Below are positions 7,407-15,841 of a stretch of 64,000 nucleotides of DNA, in pieces; the first letter of the stretch is position 1; each line of letters begins with the position of its first letter. A program made the translations under genes and the position numbers. This stretch comes from CAYNWT01 sp964485095 (GTDB lineage: Bacteria > Planctomycetota > Planctomycetia > Planctomycetales > Planctomycetaceae): contig CAZAIB010000013.1 in the NCBI GenBank assembly GCA_964485095.1, positions 1 to 64,000 on the forward strand, written 5' to 3'. The notes beneath the pieces are model-generated. The model made no database searches. It was not told the DNA's origin and saw only the letters and a program-made list of their open reading frames with translations.

Positions 7407-9878
7407 ATGAATCGTCTGCATCTATGCTTTGCACTCGCAATCGTTGGGCTAGCCAGTCCTGCATCCGCTGAATCGCCCATTCACATTTCCGAAGTGCTTG
7501 CCAGCAACCAAACGGGAATCACGGACGAACAAGGACTGGTCAGTGACTGGATTGAACTCCACAACCGCTCCTCAGAACCGCAAAGCCTCGCAGGCTGGTC
7601 GCTCACCGACACAACCGGGAAAGCTCGCTGGACATTCCCGGCCGTCGAACTTAATCCCGATCAGTACTACATCGTCTTTGCGTCCGGTGCAGACCGAACC
7701 GATCCGGACAAGCCGCTCCACACCAACTTCAAGCTCAAATCAAAGGGCGAATACCTCGGTCTTCTGAACCCGGACGGCGAAACGGCCCACGAACTGCGGT
7801 TCCCCAAACAAAAAGACGACATCACATTCGGCATCGCCGCCGACACCAGTCGCCCAACACAACTCGCGTTCCCCACACCGGGACGAACCAACGCAGCCAC
7901 CCGAATCGGAAAACTCTCCAGGGTCAAACTTTCACAGAAGCACGGCCTCTTCCAGGAACCGTTCCAACTAACCGCCACCGCCAAAGATCCGGACGTCACG
8001 ATCCGGTACACACTGGACGGCAGTCAGCCGCACGAAAGCAGCCCGGTTCTTTCCGAACCAATGGCGGTCACGAAGACAACCATCATTCGAGTCCGCGGGT
8101 ACCGCACAGGCTATCAACCAACAGCGACAACAACCCGCAGTTACATCTTCCCGGAAGATCGCCTGGACGATTCCGCCGACGGCCTGCCACCGGCCAACTA
8201 CAGATACAAGTGGTGGGTTGCCGCCGCAAACTACGGCATGGACCCGGCTCTCACCAAAGACCCGAAGTATCGCAAGCAGATCCTTGAATCGCTAAACGCG
8301 CTGCCCAGTTACTCGTTGGTCATCAAACCGGACGACCTGTTTAGCAACGAAAACGGAATCTACGCGCACGCCGGCTGGCATGGTCGCCGCGCAGAACGAG
8401 CGTGTTCGTTGGAACTCCTGCCGTCGGATTCGGACGAACCGCAAGAGGGTTTCCAAATCGATTGTGGAGTCCGCATGCGTGGCGGTTCCAGCCGCAGCCC
8501 GGACAACCCAAAACACGGCTTCCGAATGTTCTTCCGTAAGCAGTACGGCGACGCTCAACTCAAGTACAAGTTGTTTGGTGACGAGGGAGCCAAACGGTTC
8601 GACCACATCGACCTGCGCTGCAGCCAAAACTACGCATGGCATCGCGGATTCACTGCCAGCTCACTTTACGTTCGCGACCAGTATTGCCGAGATACCCAGT
8701 TGGCCATGGGGCATCCGTCCCCACGCGGCAACTTCCGTCACCTGTACATCAACGGCCATTACTGGGGCTTGTTTAACACCTGCGAACGACCGAAAGCCTC
8801 GTTCGGTTCGACCTACATGGGCGGCAAGAAAGAAAACTTCGACGTCGTCAAGATCATGGGCGGTTTTTCCGAAGGCGAAAAGGGCCGCACCTATCAGGTG
8901 TTCGCAACCGACGGCAACATGAAAGCCTGGGAAGAACTCGACACACTCAGCCAAACCGACGTGTCAAACCTGGAGAACTACTGCAGGATTATCGGACTCA
9001 GAAAAGATGGCACCACCGATCCCGACGGTCGTCGCCTGCTGGATCCGGTTAATCTCATCGACTACATGCTGTCCATTTTCCACAGCGGAAATTTCGACGC
9101 CCCCATCAGCAAGTTTGGAGCCGACCGCGGCGGCAACAACTGGCACGGATTGATCAACCGCAAGCGAAACGACGGCTACCGATTCATCGTCTGGGATGCC
9201 GAACACTCGCTGCTGGACATTGAAGAGAACCGACTGGGCCCGTTCCCGCTGGGAACCACCGCCGACCGCAGCAACCCACACTGGATTTACCAACGCCTGC
9301 TGGAGAACGAAGAATTCCGCGTTCTCCTGGCCGATCGCATCGCCAGGCACATGTTTCGTGATGGAGCCCTCACGCCAGGTCCAAGCATCAAGCGAATGCA
9401 ACGCCGACTGGACGAAGCCAGCAAAGGCCTGTTGGCCGAAGCCGTACGTTGGGGCACGCCCCAAAAACAATACCAGGTGGCACTCGGCGAACCCAAACGC
9501 CGCGACTCAAAAAACAGCAGCCTCCCAAAGTACGAAGCATGGTTCCGCGAAGCAGAACGCACAACCAAAGAGTATCTACCAAAACGAACACAAGTTGTTC
9601 TGGACCAACTCTTCAGCCAGGGCCTGTACCCCGACCTGCCAGAGATCGAATCCACGTGGGATTCAACCGGAACCAAACCCACCCTGCAACTCCGCGCCCA
9701 GCAATCTGGAATTTGCTACACAACCAACGGCGAAGACCCGCGACTCTTCGGAGGCAACCGCAACCCAGCGGCGTCAGACTACGAACAACCCATCCCCGTC
9801 ACCGCCAACAAAAAGATCCTCTGCCGCATCCTGCAAGACGACGAATGGGGCCCACTCCGCGAATTCAGCCAACCGTAG
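7407..9878 (+). CDS. Secreted CotH-type protein with lamin-tail and chitobiase-like domains
   Basis: 823 residues. A signal peptide (1-22, ending ASPASAES) is followed by a lamin-tail domain (about 24-150; ISEVLASNQT, DWIELHN, LAGWSLTD). A chitobiase/CHB_HEX-type beta domain follows (about 185-250; VTIRYTLDGSQP), then a long CotH-kinase-like region (about 295-600; MRGGSSRSPDNPKHGFRM, LYINGHYWGLFNTCERP, IVWDAEHSL). A second chitobiase-like repeat lies at the C-terminus (ICYTTNGEDPR). CotH homologues are atypical protein kinases of the spore coat, and in planctomycetes they are exported proteins of unknown target. It is convergent with the next gene. Confidence 0.88.
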   Translation: MNRLHLCFALAIVGLASPASAESPIHISEVLASNQTGITDEQGLVSDWIELHNRSSEPQSLAGWSLTDTTGKARWTFPAVELNPDQYYIVFASGADRTDPDKPLHTNFKLKSKGEYLGLLNPDGETAHELRFPKQKDDITFGIAADTSRPTQLAFPTPGRTNAATRIGKLSRVKLSQKHGLFQEPFQLTATAKDPDVTIRYTLDGSQPHESSPVLSEPMAVTKTTIIRVRGYRTGYQPTATTTRSYIFPEDRLDDSADGLPPANYRYKWWVAAANYGMDPALTKDPKYRKQILESLNALPSYSLVIKPDDLFSNENGIYAHAGWHGRRAERACSLELLPSDSDEPQEGFQIDCGVRMRGGSSRSPDNPKHGFRMFFRKQYGDAQLKYKLFGDEGAKRFDHIDLRCSQNYAWHRGFTASSLYVRDQYCRDTQLAMGHPSPRGNFRHLYINGHYWGLFNTCERPKASFGSTYMGGKKENFDVVKIMGGFSEGEKGRTYQVFATDGNMKAWEELDTLSQTDVSNLENYCRIIGLRKDGTTDPDGRRLLDPVNLIDYMLSIFHSGNFDAPISKFGADRGGNNWHGLINRKRNDGYRFIVWDAEHSLLDIEENRLGPFPLGTTADRSNPHWIYQRLLENEEFRVLLADRIARHMFRDGALTPGPSIKRMQRRLDEASKGLLAEAVRWGTPQKQYQVALGEPKRRDSKNSSLPKYEAWFREAERTTKEYLPKRTQVVLDQLFSQGLYPDLPEIESTWDSTGTKPTLQLRAQQSGICYTTNGEDPRLFGGNRNPAASDYEQPIPVTANKKILCRILQDDEWGPLREFSQP

Positions 9879-9939
9879 GCCACACTGCCACCTCCCAAAC
9901 CGGCCGCCGACTGTCGTCTGCTATCGCGCAGCCGACTAT

Positions 9940-11754
9940 TCAATGTTTGCGACCATCGTCACCGAACTTCGGAGTAACCTCCGTTCGCTTACCCGAACGC
10001 ACGACCGCGTGACCGGTGGCAACCGTGTTCCCGTAGCCGCGTGGCGTCGACGCGACGAAGACATCGTATTCGCCCGGAATGATTCCGCTGACGCTGAATC
10101 GGCCGTCTTTGTCTGTCATTCCGCGAGCGATGTAATGCGTTCCGCCAGCGGTGTCCATGCTGTAGCCCTGGTTCACGTAGACGAAGAAATGAGCCAGCGG
10201 TTTGCCACTGGCAGCCTTTGCAATGCCACTTACGGTTCCCGGCAGCAGAGCAACTCGAGCTAACGCGATCGGTTTCATCTCAACCGCCGAGCCCTTCACT
10301 TCGACTGCAGTTTTGACTGACTTACCCGTTTGCACGTGCAAGTCATTTAGAAGCTGCCGCGCTGGTAGTTTCTCCTTCGTGCCCTGAATGACCATGTCGC
10401 TGTCGGACACGTTGAATGTTTGGAGTTCGACTTCGTACTTCCCATCCGCAACACCTGCCAGCATGAAGCTTGCATCGCTCCGAACCAACGTTGCCCGAAC
10501 GATCGCTTTGTCAGGGTTCGCCAGGGTGACGATGATGGTCCGAGGAAACCGTTCATACAACTTCCGAGGCCTCAACCGCCCGACGATGTTGTGATGCTGA
10601 CCTAGCCGGGTTTCGATGACATCCGGACACGTCGGCAGACCGTCAACTGGCTCTCCGAACCGCTGACCAGGATCTACGCCCGGCATTCGATAGCGATAGA
10701 ACTGTCTTTCAACACCATCCACCACGACGGACACCTCAACGACTGGAGGCGTGCCCCAACTGTAGAATTCCCAGGAACCGTCTTCAGCCATCTTCGCCTT
10801 CTTAAAGTCTGTATGCAGCATTCCGCGATCGTCCTTCACCCAGACTTCGCACTTTTCTGGCGGCGTTCCTGCCTCTGTCAGCACACGTCCGCGCACAGGT
10901 GTGATTGGCTTCATTGTGACGATGTGTGGTCCGTCTCCCTTCAGTTTGGAAACGTCCGGCGTCGCCGATTCGAACCGATCCGCATGCAGGTAGACTCTTG
11001 CTGCGTCATCGTTGACCTCAATTTCCAGCATCCCCTTCTCGTCCGATTTCGACGAACGAAACAGGCTCGCGCCAGCAATGGGACGCCCGTCAGGGGTCAC
11101 AATTTTGAAACGTACTCTCCGCCCAGGTTTGAGTTTGAGAAGTGCACCGTTTCGCTTCGTGCCGGATTCAAATTCAAACCGATCCTCAATTCCACCTGGC
11201 CGTCGCGTGGCAACTCCGCTGAGATATCGACCGGTCAGACGGTACTCGCCGCGTTCATTCGTTTCGACACCAGAGCTAAAGTCCGGATAGCTGTGTCCGT
11301 ATTGGCCGGTGGACATGGGAGCGACCAGGACATTTGCCAGCGGTTGACCATTGGTGGCTGTGACCACCGTGCCGGAAACTACTTCGCCGCGTTTCATCGG
11401 GATCGGCGTAACCTGGTCACTCTGTTTCTTGTCAGCCCACGAAAACGAAAAGTAGCCGCTATCGAACCGGTCTCCGGAGGCCGACTCTACCCAAAGTTCC
11501 ACGCGGCCTTCCGGTTCCTTCAGATCCGGGAGTTCAAACTGCCGCTTAACCGTGACGACTCCCTTGCGATTGATTGTCTTGTTCGAACCCGGAACGTGGA
11601 CCCGGTACTGATAGGACACTTTACCCGCAATAGGTCCGTCATCCCCGACCAGTTCAAATACAGCACGGTGCAGAGTCGGCTTTGGCTCGTCGTCCTGTCG
11701 CGCGGATACGGCTATCGGCGTTGACAGGCCGACAAAGAGAAGCAGATAGACCAT
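9940..11754 (-). CDS. Secreted protein with carboxypeptidase-regulatory-like repeats, 604 aa
   Basis: A signal peptide (MVYLLLFVGLSTPIAVSARQ) precedes a chain of immunoglobulin-like beta domains. At least three resemble the carboxypeptidase regulatory/transthyretin-like fold, each with a 'G-x-V-x-x-x-x-G-x-P-L-x-x-V' start and 'D-x-x-G-R/E-Y/F' turn: GTVVTATNGQPLANVLV with NERGEYRLTG, GRVLTEAGTPPEKCEVWV, and GIAKAASGKPLAHFFVYV with DKDGRFSVSGIIPGEY. There is no catalytic domain, so it is likely a structural or ligand-binding surface protein. No neighbour suggests a process. Confidence 0.75.
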   Translation of the reverse strand: MVYLLLFVGLSTPIAVSARQDDEPKPTLHRAVFELVGDDGPIAGKVSYQYRVHVPGSNKTINRKGVVTVKRQFELPDLKEPEGRVELWVESASGDRFDSGYFSFSWADKKQSDQVTPIPMKRGEVVSGTVVTATNGQPLANVLVAPMSTGQYGHSYPDFSSGVETNERGEYRLTGRYLSGVATRRPGGIEDRFEFESGTKRNGALLKLKPGRRVRFKIVTPDGRPIAGASLFRSSKSDEKGMLEIEVNDDAARVYLHADRFESATPDVSKLKGDGPHIVTMKPITPVRGRVLTEAGTPPEKCEVWVKDDRGMLHTDFKKAKMAEDGSWEFYSWGTPPVVEVSVVVDGVERQFYRYRMPGVDPGQRFGEPVDGLPTCPDVIETRLGQHHNIVGRLRPRKLYERFPRTIIVTLANPDKAIVRATLVRSDASFMLAGVADGKYEVELQTFNVSDSDMVIQGTKEKLPARQLLNDLHVQTGKSVKTAVEVKGSAVEMKPIALARVALLPGTVSGIAKAASGKPLAHFFVYVNQGYSMDTAGGTHYIARGMTDKDGRFSVSGIIPGEYDVFVASTPRGYGNTVATGHAVVRSGKRTEVTPKFGDDGRKH

Positions 11755-11878
11755 GGCAATTCCACCTAAATGAGTCGTCGCCTTCGACAGTACTTAGAGC
11801 CGCGTGTCTGACTACAAGGTACCCAACGCGTCCGGCTCATAGTAGTACGAGCAGCGTTCTCGACGGGATTGGCACAGA

Positions 11879-12109
11879 TTGCTCTACGTGGGGTTGGGTT
11901 CTACTCATGAAACCTCGCGGCGACTCAAACGTGGCACCACAGAACGTAGCCGAACCGTCCATTCTGTCATGGCCCAGTACGTGAATACCGTCCGGCCATT
12001 CCAACAATCGCATATTGAACCCAGCAAGCAGTTCGCCGACTTAATCGTCAACGCACAAGACTCCACACGGTTCACGAAAGCCATCGTCAAACTGACTACC
12101 TGCCAATAA
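11879..12109 (+). pseudogene. Remnant of uridine kinase (C-terminal 65 residues only)
   Basis: The frame from about 11912 to 12100 reads RRLKRGTTERSRT, SVMAQYVNTVRP, then IEPSKQFADLIV. These are, in order and with correct spacing, the C-terminal motifs of uridine kinase (compare RRIKRD..ERGR, SVMAQYQKTVRP and IEPSKQYADIIV of the E. coli enzyme, from memory). The P-loop, the substrate-binding part and any start codon with a ribosome binding site are missing upstream, so it cannot encode an active kinase. The residue run after IV is unlike the family, suggesting decay. It appears to be a gene relic between two unrelated genes. Confidence 0.7.
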
Positions 12110-12395
12110 GAAATGAAAACTGGCAGATGATAAATGACAAATAGAACCACCCGCGGCTGTCAGCCCAAACGACCGATCAAGAGCGTTCGCATGTGAGAAC
12201 CAATCTGACCAACTACCGGCTTATCAACCGGAGGACCAGTAGACCTTCGGTGCCAAGCGTAGCGCGAAGTTCTCAACAGGAATCAGCTGACAGACGCCCG
12301 CCGTCCTTCAGCGGCCCGCCCTGCACTTAGTCGCGCACATTGGCCATTCTGCTCCAGCGGACAAGGTCGTTAGTAGCACAACCAAACAAACTCTC

Positions 12396-12554
12396 ATGTC
12401 TCAAAAAGCCTCAGTGCTCAAAGATTCAGAAACGAATAGTAAACTGGGCAAACTGCACAATTCAAAAACGACAGACAAAACTGAACCGATACCCACTCTA
12501 CAGCTACAGAATCTGCCAAATTTGGGCCTGGCCAAAAGAGCTTTAGCGAAATAA
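12396..12554 (+). CDS. Possible 52-aa Lys-rich small protein upstream of csrA
   Basis: An ATG at 12396 opens 52 codons ending with TAA at 12552-12554. The product is rich in Lys, Ser, Thr and Asn (MSQKASVLKDSETNSKLGKL...), with no known motif. The region is more AT-rich than its neighbours. No clear Shine-Dalgarno sequence is present, so it may not be translated. It ends 28 bases before the sigma-54-like promoter of csrA. Listed only as a possibility. Confidence 0.22.
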   Translation: MSQKASVLKDSETNSKLGKLHNSKTTDKTEPIPTLQLQNLPNLGLAKRALAK

Positions 12555-12581
12555 TGAAAATATCGGTAACCAATGTCGGGC

Positions 12582-12597
12582 CGGAACGATCATTGCT
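12582..12597 (+). promoter_or_regulatory. Sigma-54-like -24/-12 promoter of csrA
   Basis: CGGAACGATCATTGCT matches the consensus TGGCACG-N4-TTGCW at all but two positions. It has the essential GG (12583-12584) and GC (12595-12596) separated by exactly 10 bases. Transcription would start near 12608, about 31 bases before the csrA ATG. No experimental support; the match alone could occur by chance. Confidence 0.5.
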
Positions 12598-12638
12598 TAT
12601 GCAAAGGAAAGACGTCGGGCCACCTGAAAGGAAGCAAC

Positions 12639-12854
12639 ATGTTGGTACTATCAAGGAAGCAAGCCGAATCGATCGTAATCGGGGAGGACATTACCATCAA
12701 AGTGATGCGGATTAGCGGAGGTCGAGTGCGAATCGCAATTGACGCTCCCGAACATATCCGAGTCTCCCGGGGCGAACTGCTGGAGACAACGTTGGCGCTT
12801 GTCGGCGAGAACCGTGAAGATCATGGAACCAAAGAGTTTCAGCAGGTTCCGTAG
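12639..12854 (+). CDS. csrA: CsrA/RsmA carbon storage regulator
   Basis: 71 residues beginning MLVLSRKQAESIVIGEDITI, with IKVMRISGGRVRIAIDAP and HIRVSRGEL. This is the complete beta-strand core and conserved R44-type basic end of CsrA. CsrA dimers bind GGA motifs in mRNA leaders and control translation of carbon-flux, motility and biofilm genes. The ATG at 12639 is set by AAGGAAG 7 bases upstream and by the family N-terminus; an upstream in-frame extension is not part of it. A sigma-54-like promoter precedes it. In flagellated relatives csrA usually accompanies fliW and flagellar genes; none is present here. Confidence 0.95.
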   Translation: MLVLSRKQAESIVIGEDITIKVMRISGGRVRIAIDAPEHIRVSRGELLETTLALVGENREDHGTKEFQQVP

Positions 12855-12868
12855 ACGCACGATCCAGG

Positions 12869-12897
12869 CGAAGAAACGGACGGCTCACGTTTCTTCG
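12869..12897. terminator. Hairpin between convergent csrA and minus-strand gene
   Basis: A perfect 10-bp stem (12869-12878 with 12888-12897) with a 9-base loop spans the stop codon of the minus-strand gene, 15 bases after csrA ends. The T-rich run lies within the arm itself rather than after it, so efficiency as a terminator is uncertain. Confidence 0.45.
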
Positions 12898-14075
12898 TCA
12901 ACAAACGTGACGTGCCGAAAGTGATGTTGTTCTTCGAACGACGCACCCAAGGCACCAATCACTAACCCCAACGACGCGGCAATGCCCGAAAAGCGCAGAT
13001 AGTCAGACCACGTCGCCACCTCGTGCGAATGCGACCAGGCGACCACCAGATCCTCCGGGAACAACAAACTGCCCGTCAGCAGGATCGCGGCGAACATCAA
13101 CACGTATGTCGTCACCATCCCACACAGCACAATGCACGCTGTTGAGACGTTCGCAACCACCCGCTGTTCGCTCAACCCCCGCCGGTGCCGTCGCACAAAC
13201 AACTGCTGCCGCCGCGAGATGAACATCGTCGTCATGGCAATCGCCACCAACGAAAGCATGACCGTCATCTTCGCGCTTTGTGAGATCGCAAAGTCCCACG
13301 CTTCCGCCGTCAGCATGAACACGGTTATCGCCGAAACAGCCGCCGTCGTCAGCCGCCCCAACCGCCGCGGATACTCCCACGGCCGCGCCTGCCAGACCGC
13401 ATCGTAAACTTCGTGCCGATTCAAAACCGCACTACGCACATAGAACCCCAGCCAGGTCGCGGGCGTCCCTTCCACTTCTTCCAGCCGCGTATCGGCAATC
13501 TGCCTCAACCAATTCCCCAACGTCGCCTTTTGGTTCTCTCGGATCCCATTCATGTGATCCAGCTCAGACACATCACGCAAATCCAGCATGATGTTGTCCG
13601 TGTGTTCGACGTGATGCAGCCCCGCCAAATGCCCCAGCACATGTAGAGCCAGCGATTCAATACGACCGCCCATGTCCTTGATCCGAACATCATGCGCGAC
13701 GTCTTCGTCGTACGATGCGGGATCAATCCGGCTGGTGGAAATCAGCCCAAGGTCCAACCCACGCGACACGATGGCCACCGCAAACGGTTTGTAGTGAGTG
13801 ATAAAGTCCGCCTGCGTCACCACCAATGCAAAATCCCAGTGATGCGTGGCTCGCTCGTCACGTCCACGATCCAGAAGCACGACAGGTTCCTCACGAGCAC
13901 CCGTCACCAGTTCCGGACGCCGAACCATCGGCATGTGCCACGAGAACTCCGGGAACCAATCACTTAGTACCGTGGTCAGCTGATCGTGAGCTTCCTTAAC
14001 GGCCTGATAGTCGGCTTCGTCCAGTTGCCCGGCGATGACCCAACCGATTTCAATTCTCGAGCGTTCGTCGTTCAT
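12885..14075 (-). CDS. Membrane protein with a metzincin-like motif lacking the catalytic Glu
   Basis: 396 residues. The soluble N-terminal half carries HVLGHLAGLHH at 145-155 followed by NIM at 161-163. The spacing is that of the metzincin zinc site (HExxHxxGxxH plus Met-turn), with all three His in place (145, 149, 155), but Val146 replaces the catalytic Glu. Four hydrophobic helices follow (about 255-390). It may bind zinc without hydrolysing peptides, or be a decayed archaemetzincin-like protease. ATG at 14075 is chosen because the 84 codons upstream are low-complexity and Arg/Trp-rich and unlike protein. It is convergent with csrA. Confidence 0.7.
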   Translation of the reverse strand: MNDERSRIEIGWVIAGQLDEADYQAVKEAHDQLTTVLSDWFPEFSWHMPMVRRPELVTGAREEPVVLLDRGRDERATHHWDFALVVTQADFITHYKPFAVAIVSRGLDLGLISTSRIDPASYDEDVAHDVRIKDMGGRIESLALHVLGHLAGLHHVEHTDNIMLDLRDVSELDHMNGIRENQKATLGNWLRQIADTRLEEVEGTPATWLGFYVRSAVLNRHEVYDAVWQARPWEYPRRLGRLTTAAVSAITVFMLTAEAWDFAISQSAKMTVMLSLVAIAMTTMFISRRQQLFVRRHRRGLSEQRVVANVSTACIVLCGMVTTYVLMFAAILLTGSLLFPEDLVVAWSHSHEVATWSDYLRFSGIAASLGLVIGALGASFEEQHHFRHVTFVDEET

Positions 14076-14278
14076 CCAACACGATTCCCACCGCGGCCAC
14101 GATACCGCTCGATTCATACCCGAGCGCACGCGCATGTTACCGCAGGACTCACCACGCCGGAACCAGTAACCAACGTACCGGCACGTTTTGCCGCACTTTG
14201 ACCAGAAACATTCTGACGACCTTCGCGCGCGAAGGTCGATGTTTTTGATACTCCGTTCTCCTGGCTGGTTACGCTCCA

Positions 14279-15841
14279 ATGTCACTACTCTTTCGCGTTC
14301 TCTTCGCTCAGAAATGTTCCAGCACACACCACAAGCTGGCCATGGACGCTTTGCGTTTCCTGGAATGCAACGACGCAGAAGAATGGCGGAACCTGTTCAT
14401 CGGGAACGTCGAACTTTACCTGGACGGTTCGAAAGCGCCCGACAAGAAGTTCAAGGACTTCCGCAACCACGTGCTGCACGTCGGCGACAACTACTGGGGC
14501 GGCGCCGTTGTGAAGACGGAGGAATGGTACGGCCGATTGGTCTCGCTGCTGCAGGAAGGCGACTGGAAACGCGCGGTCTATGCGGCCGGCGTCATGAGCC
14601 ACTACTACACCGATCCCATCATGCCGCTGCACACCGCTCAGTCCGAACGCGAAGGCGCTGTTCATCGGGCGATTGAATGGAGCGTCACCAAATCCTACTC
14701 AGAACTCCAAAACATTCTGATACAGGATCTTGGCGGATACCCAACGCTCTCACCAAGTCAGGACTCAGACTGGCTCGCCACAATGGTCATCAACGGTGCC
14801 CAGGCTGCGTTCGAACACTACGAAACACTCATCGATCACTACGATCTGGAACTCGGCGTCCGCAAACCAACCGAAGGCTTCGACCAGGAATGCAAGGACC
14901 GTTTGGCAGGATTGATTGGCCACGCCACCATCGGCCTGGCTCGAATACTTGACCGCGCCGTGAGCGAAGCGGGCATGATTCCGCCACACACTGGTGTGTC
15001 TTTGTCCGGCGTTCTAAGCAAACTCTCTACGCCGCTGTTCTGGATCACCAGCAAGCTGGCAGATTCGAAAGACCGCGCAGCCGTCGAAGACATTTACGAC
15101 GAAGTGCAGGAAAAGGGCCGAGCGATCGAATCGTTGCCGGAAGACGAACGCGAGGTACGACGCACTCACGCGGAAGAAGTGCTTAACATCTCTGAAGAAG
15201 ACCTGGCCGAACAACAGGTCACTGCCTGCGGAACCAAGCACGGCCAGGGCGCCACTCCGCGCGAACGATCGCGGCGGCCAGTGTTCTCTTTGCCAACAGA
15301 CGAGATCAAGGAACCAAAGCCGAAGCGAGAGAAGAAGAAAAAGAAGAAGCCCGCTGACCAGGAACCGGAAGCCGGCGAAGGCGAGTTCTTCAACGACGGC
15401 GCGCGATATTTCCTGAACGTAGACGACCCAATCGTTGACGCACCATCCATTGGCCCCAAGACAGCCTCGCGACTGAAGAAGGTCAGCGTACAAACCGTCA
15501 ACGACTTACTTGAACTGAATCCTGAAGCCGCCGCGGAAGAATTGTCGTCGCGCCACATCGACGCGGACACCATCCGCGAATGGCAGACACAATCATACCT
15601 GCAGTGCACAATCCCAGGCCTCCGCGGGCACGACGCACAGATTCTGGCTGGCTGCGGAATTGAAAACGCTCAGGATCTGTTCGCGATGCAAGCCGCCGAA
15701 CTTCACGATCTCACAACGGACTTCGCAGAAACTGACGAAGGCCAACGCGTCATCCGCGACGGGAACCCGCCGGACCTGACAGAAATCACACAGTGGATTG
15801 AATGGGCGGGCCTCGCCGACCAGCAACGCGCGGCAGCCTAA
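14279..15841 (+). CDS. Zinc-dependent phospholipase-C-like protein fused to DUF4332
   Basis: 520 residues. Residues 1-240 resemble the all-helical zinc-dependent phospholipase C/S1-P1 nuclease group. They are rich in His and Asp at helix positions: HHKLAMDALRFL (17-28), VGDNYWGG, AAGVMSHYYTDPIMPLHTAQ, VHRAIEWS. A charged linker (KPKREKKKKKKPADQ) leads to a C-terminal DUF4332 domain (about 375-510) with helix-hairpin-helix-like IGPKTASRLKKVSVQTVNDLL and IPGLRGHDAQILAGCGIENAQDLF, a putative nucleic-acid or protein-binding module. There is no signal peptide, so it is probably cytoplasmic. Its stop overlaps the stop of the convergent response regulator gene. Confidence 0.75.
   Translation: MSLLFRVLFAQKCSSTHHKLAMDALRFLECNDAEEWRNLFIGNVELYLDGSKAPDKKFKDFRNHVLHVGDNYWGGAVVKTEEWYGRLVSLLQEGDWKRAVYAAGVMSHYYTDPIMPLHTAQSEREGAVHRAIEWSVTKSYSELQNILIQDLGGYPTLSPSQDSDWLATMVINGAQAAFEHYETLIDHYDLELGVRKPTEGFDQECKDRLAGLIGHATIGLARILDRAVSEAGMIPPHTGVSLSGVLSKLSTPLFWITSKLADSKDRAAVEDIYDEVQEKGRAIESLPEDEREVRRTHAEEVLNISEEDLAEQQVTACGTKHGQGATPRERSRRPVFSLPTDEIKEPKPKREKKKKKKPADQEPEAGEGEFFNDGARYFLNVDDPIVDAPSIGPKTASRLKKVSVQTVNDLLELNPEAAAEELSSRHIDADTIREWQTQSYLQCTIPGLRGHDAQILAGCGIENAQDLFAMQAAELHDLTTDFAETDEGQRVIRDGNPPDLTEITQWIEWAGLADQQRAAA

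Noticed and set aside
9196..10263. 355-codon rightward frame across the CotH gene end
   Set aside because: Out-of-frame shadow of the CotH gene and antisense of the next; composition is not protein-like.
11870..11883. TGGCACAGATTGCT, a sigma-54-like sequence in front of the uridine kinase relic
   Set aside because: The GG and GC are separated by 8 bases, not 10, so the face of the helix is wrong.
12573..12638. Longer CsrA with 22 extra N-terminal residues
   Set aside because: CsrA proteins begin at MLVLSRK, and the ribosome binding site lies directly before that ATG.
14076..14327. 84-codon N-terminal extension of the metzincin-like protein
   Set aside because: Arg/Trp/Cys-rich sequence without conserved features, overlapping the start of the divergent phospholipase-like gene.
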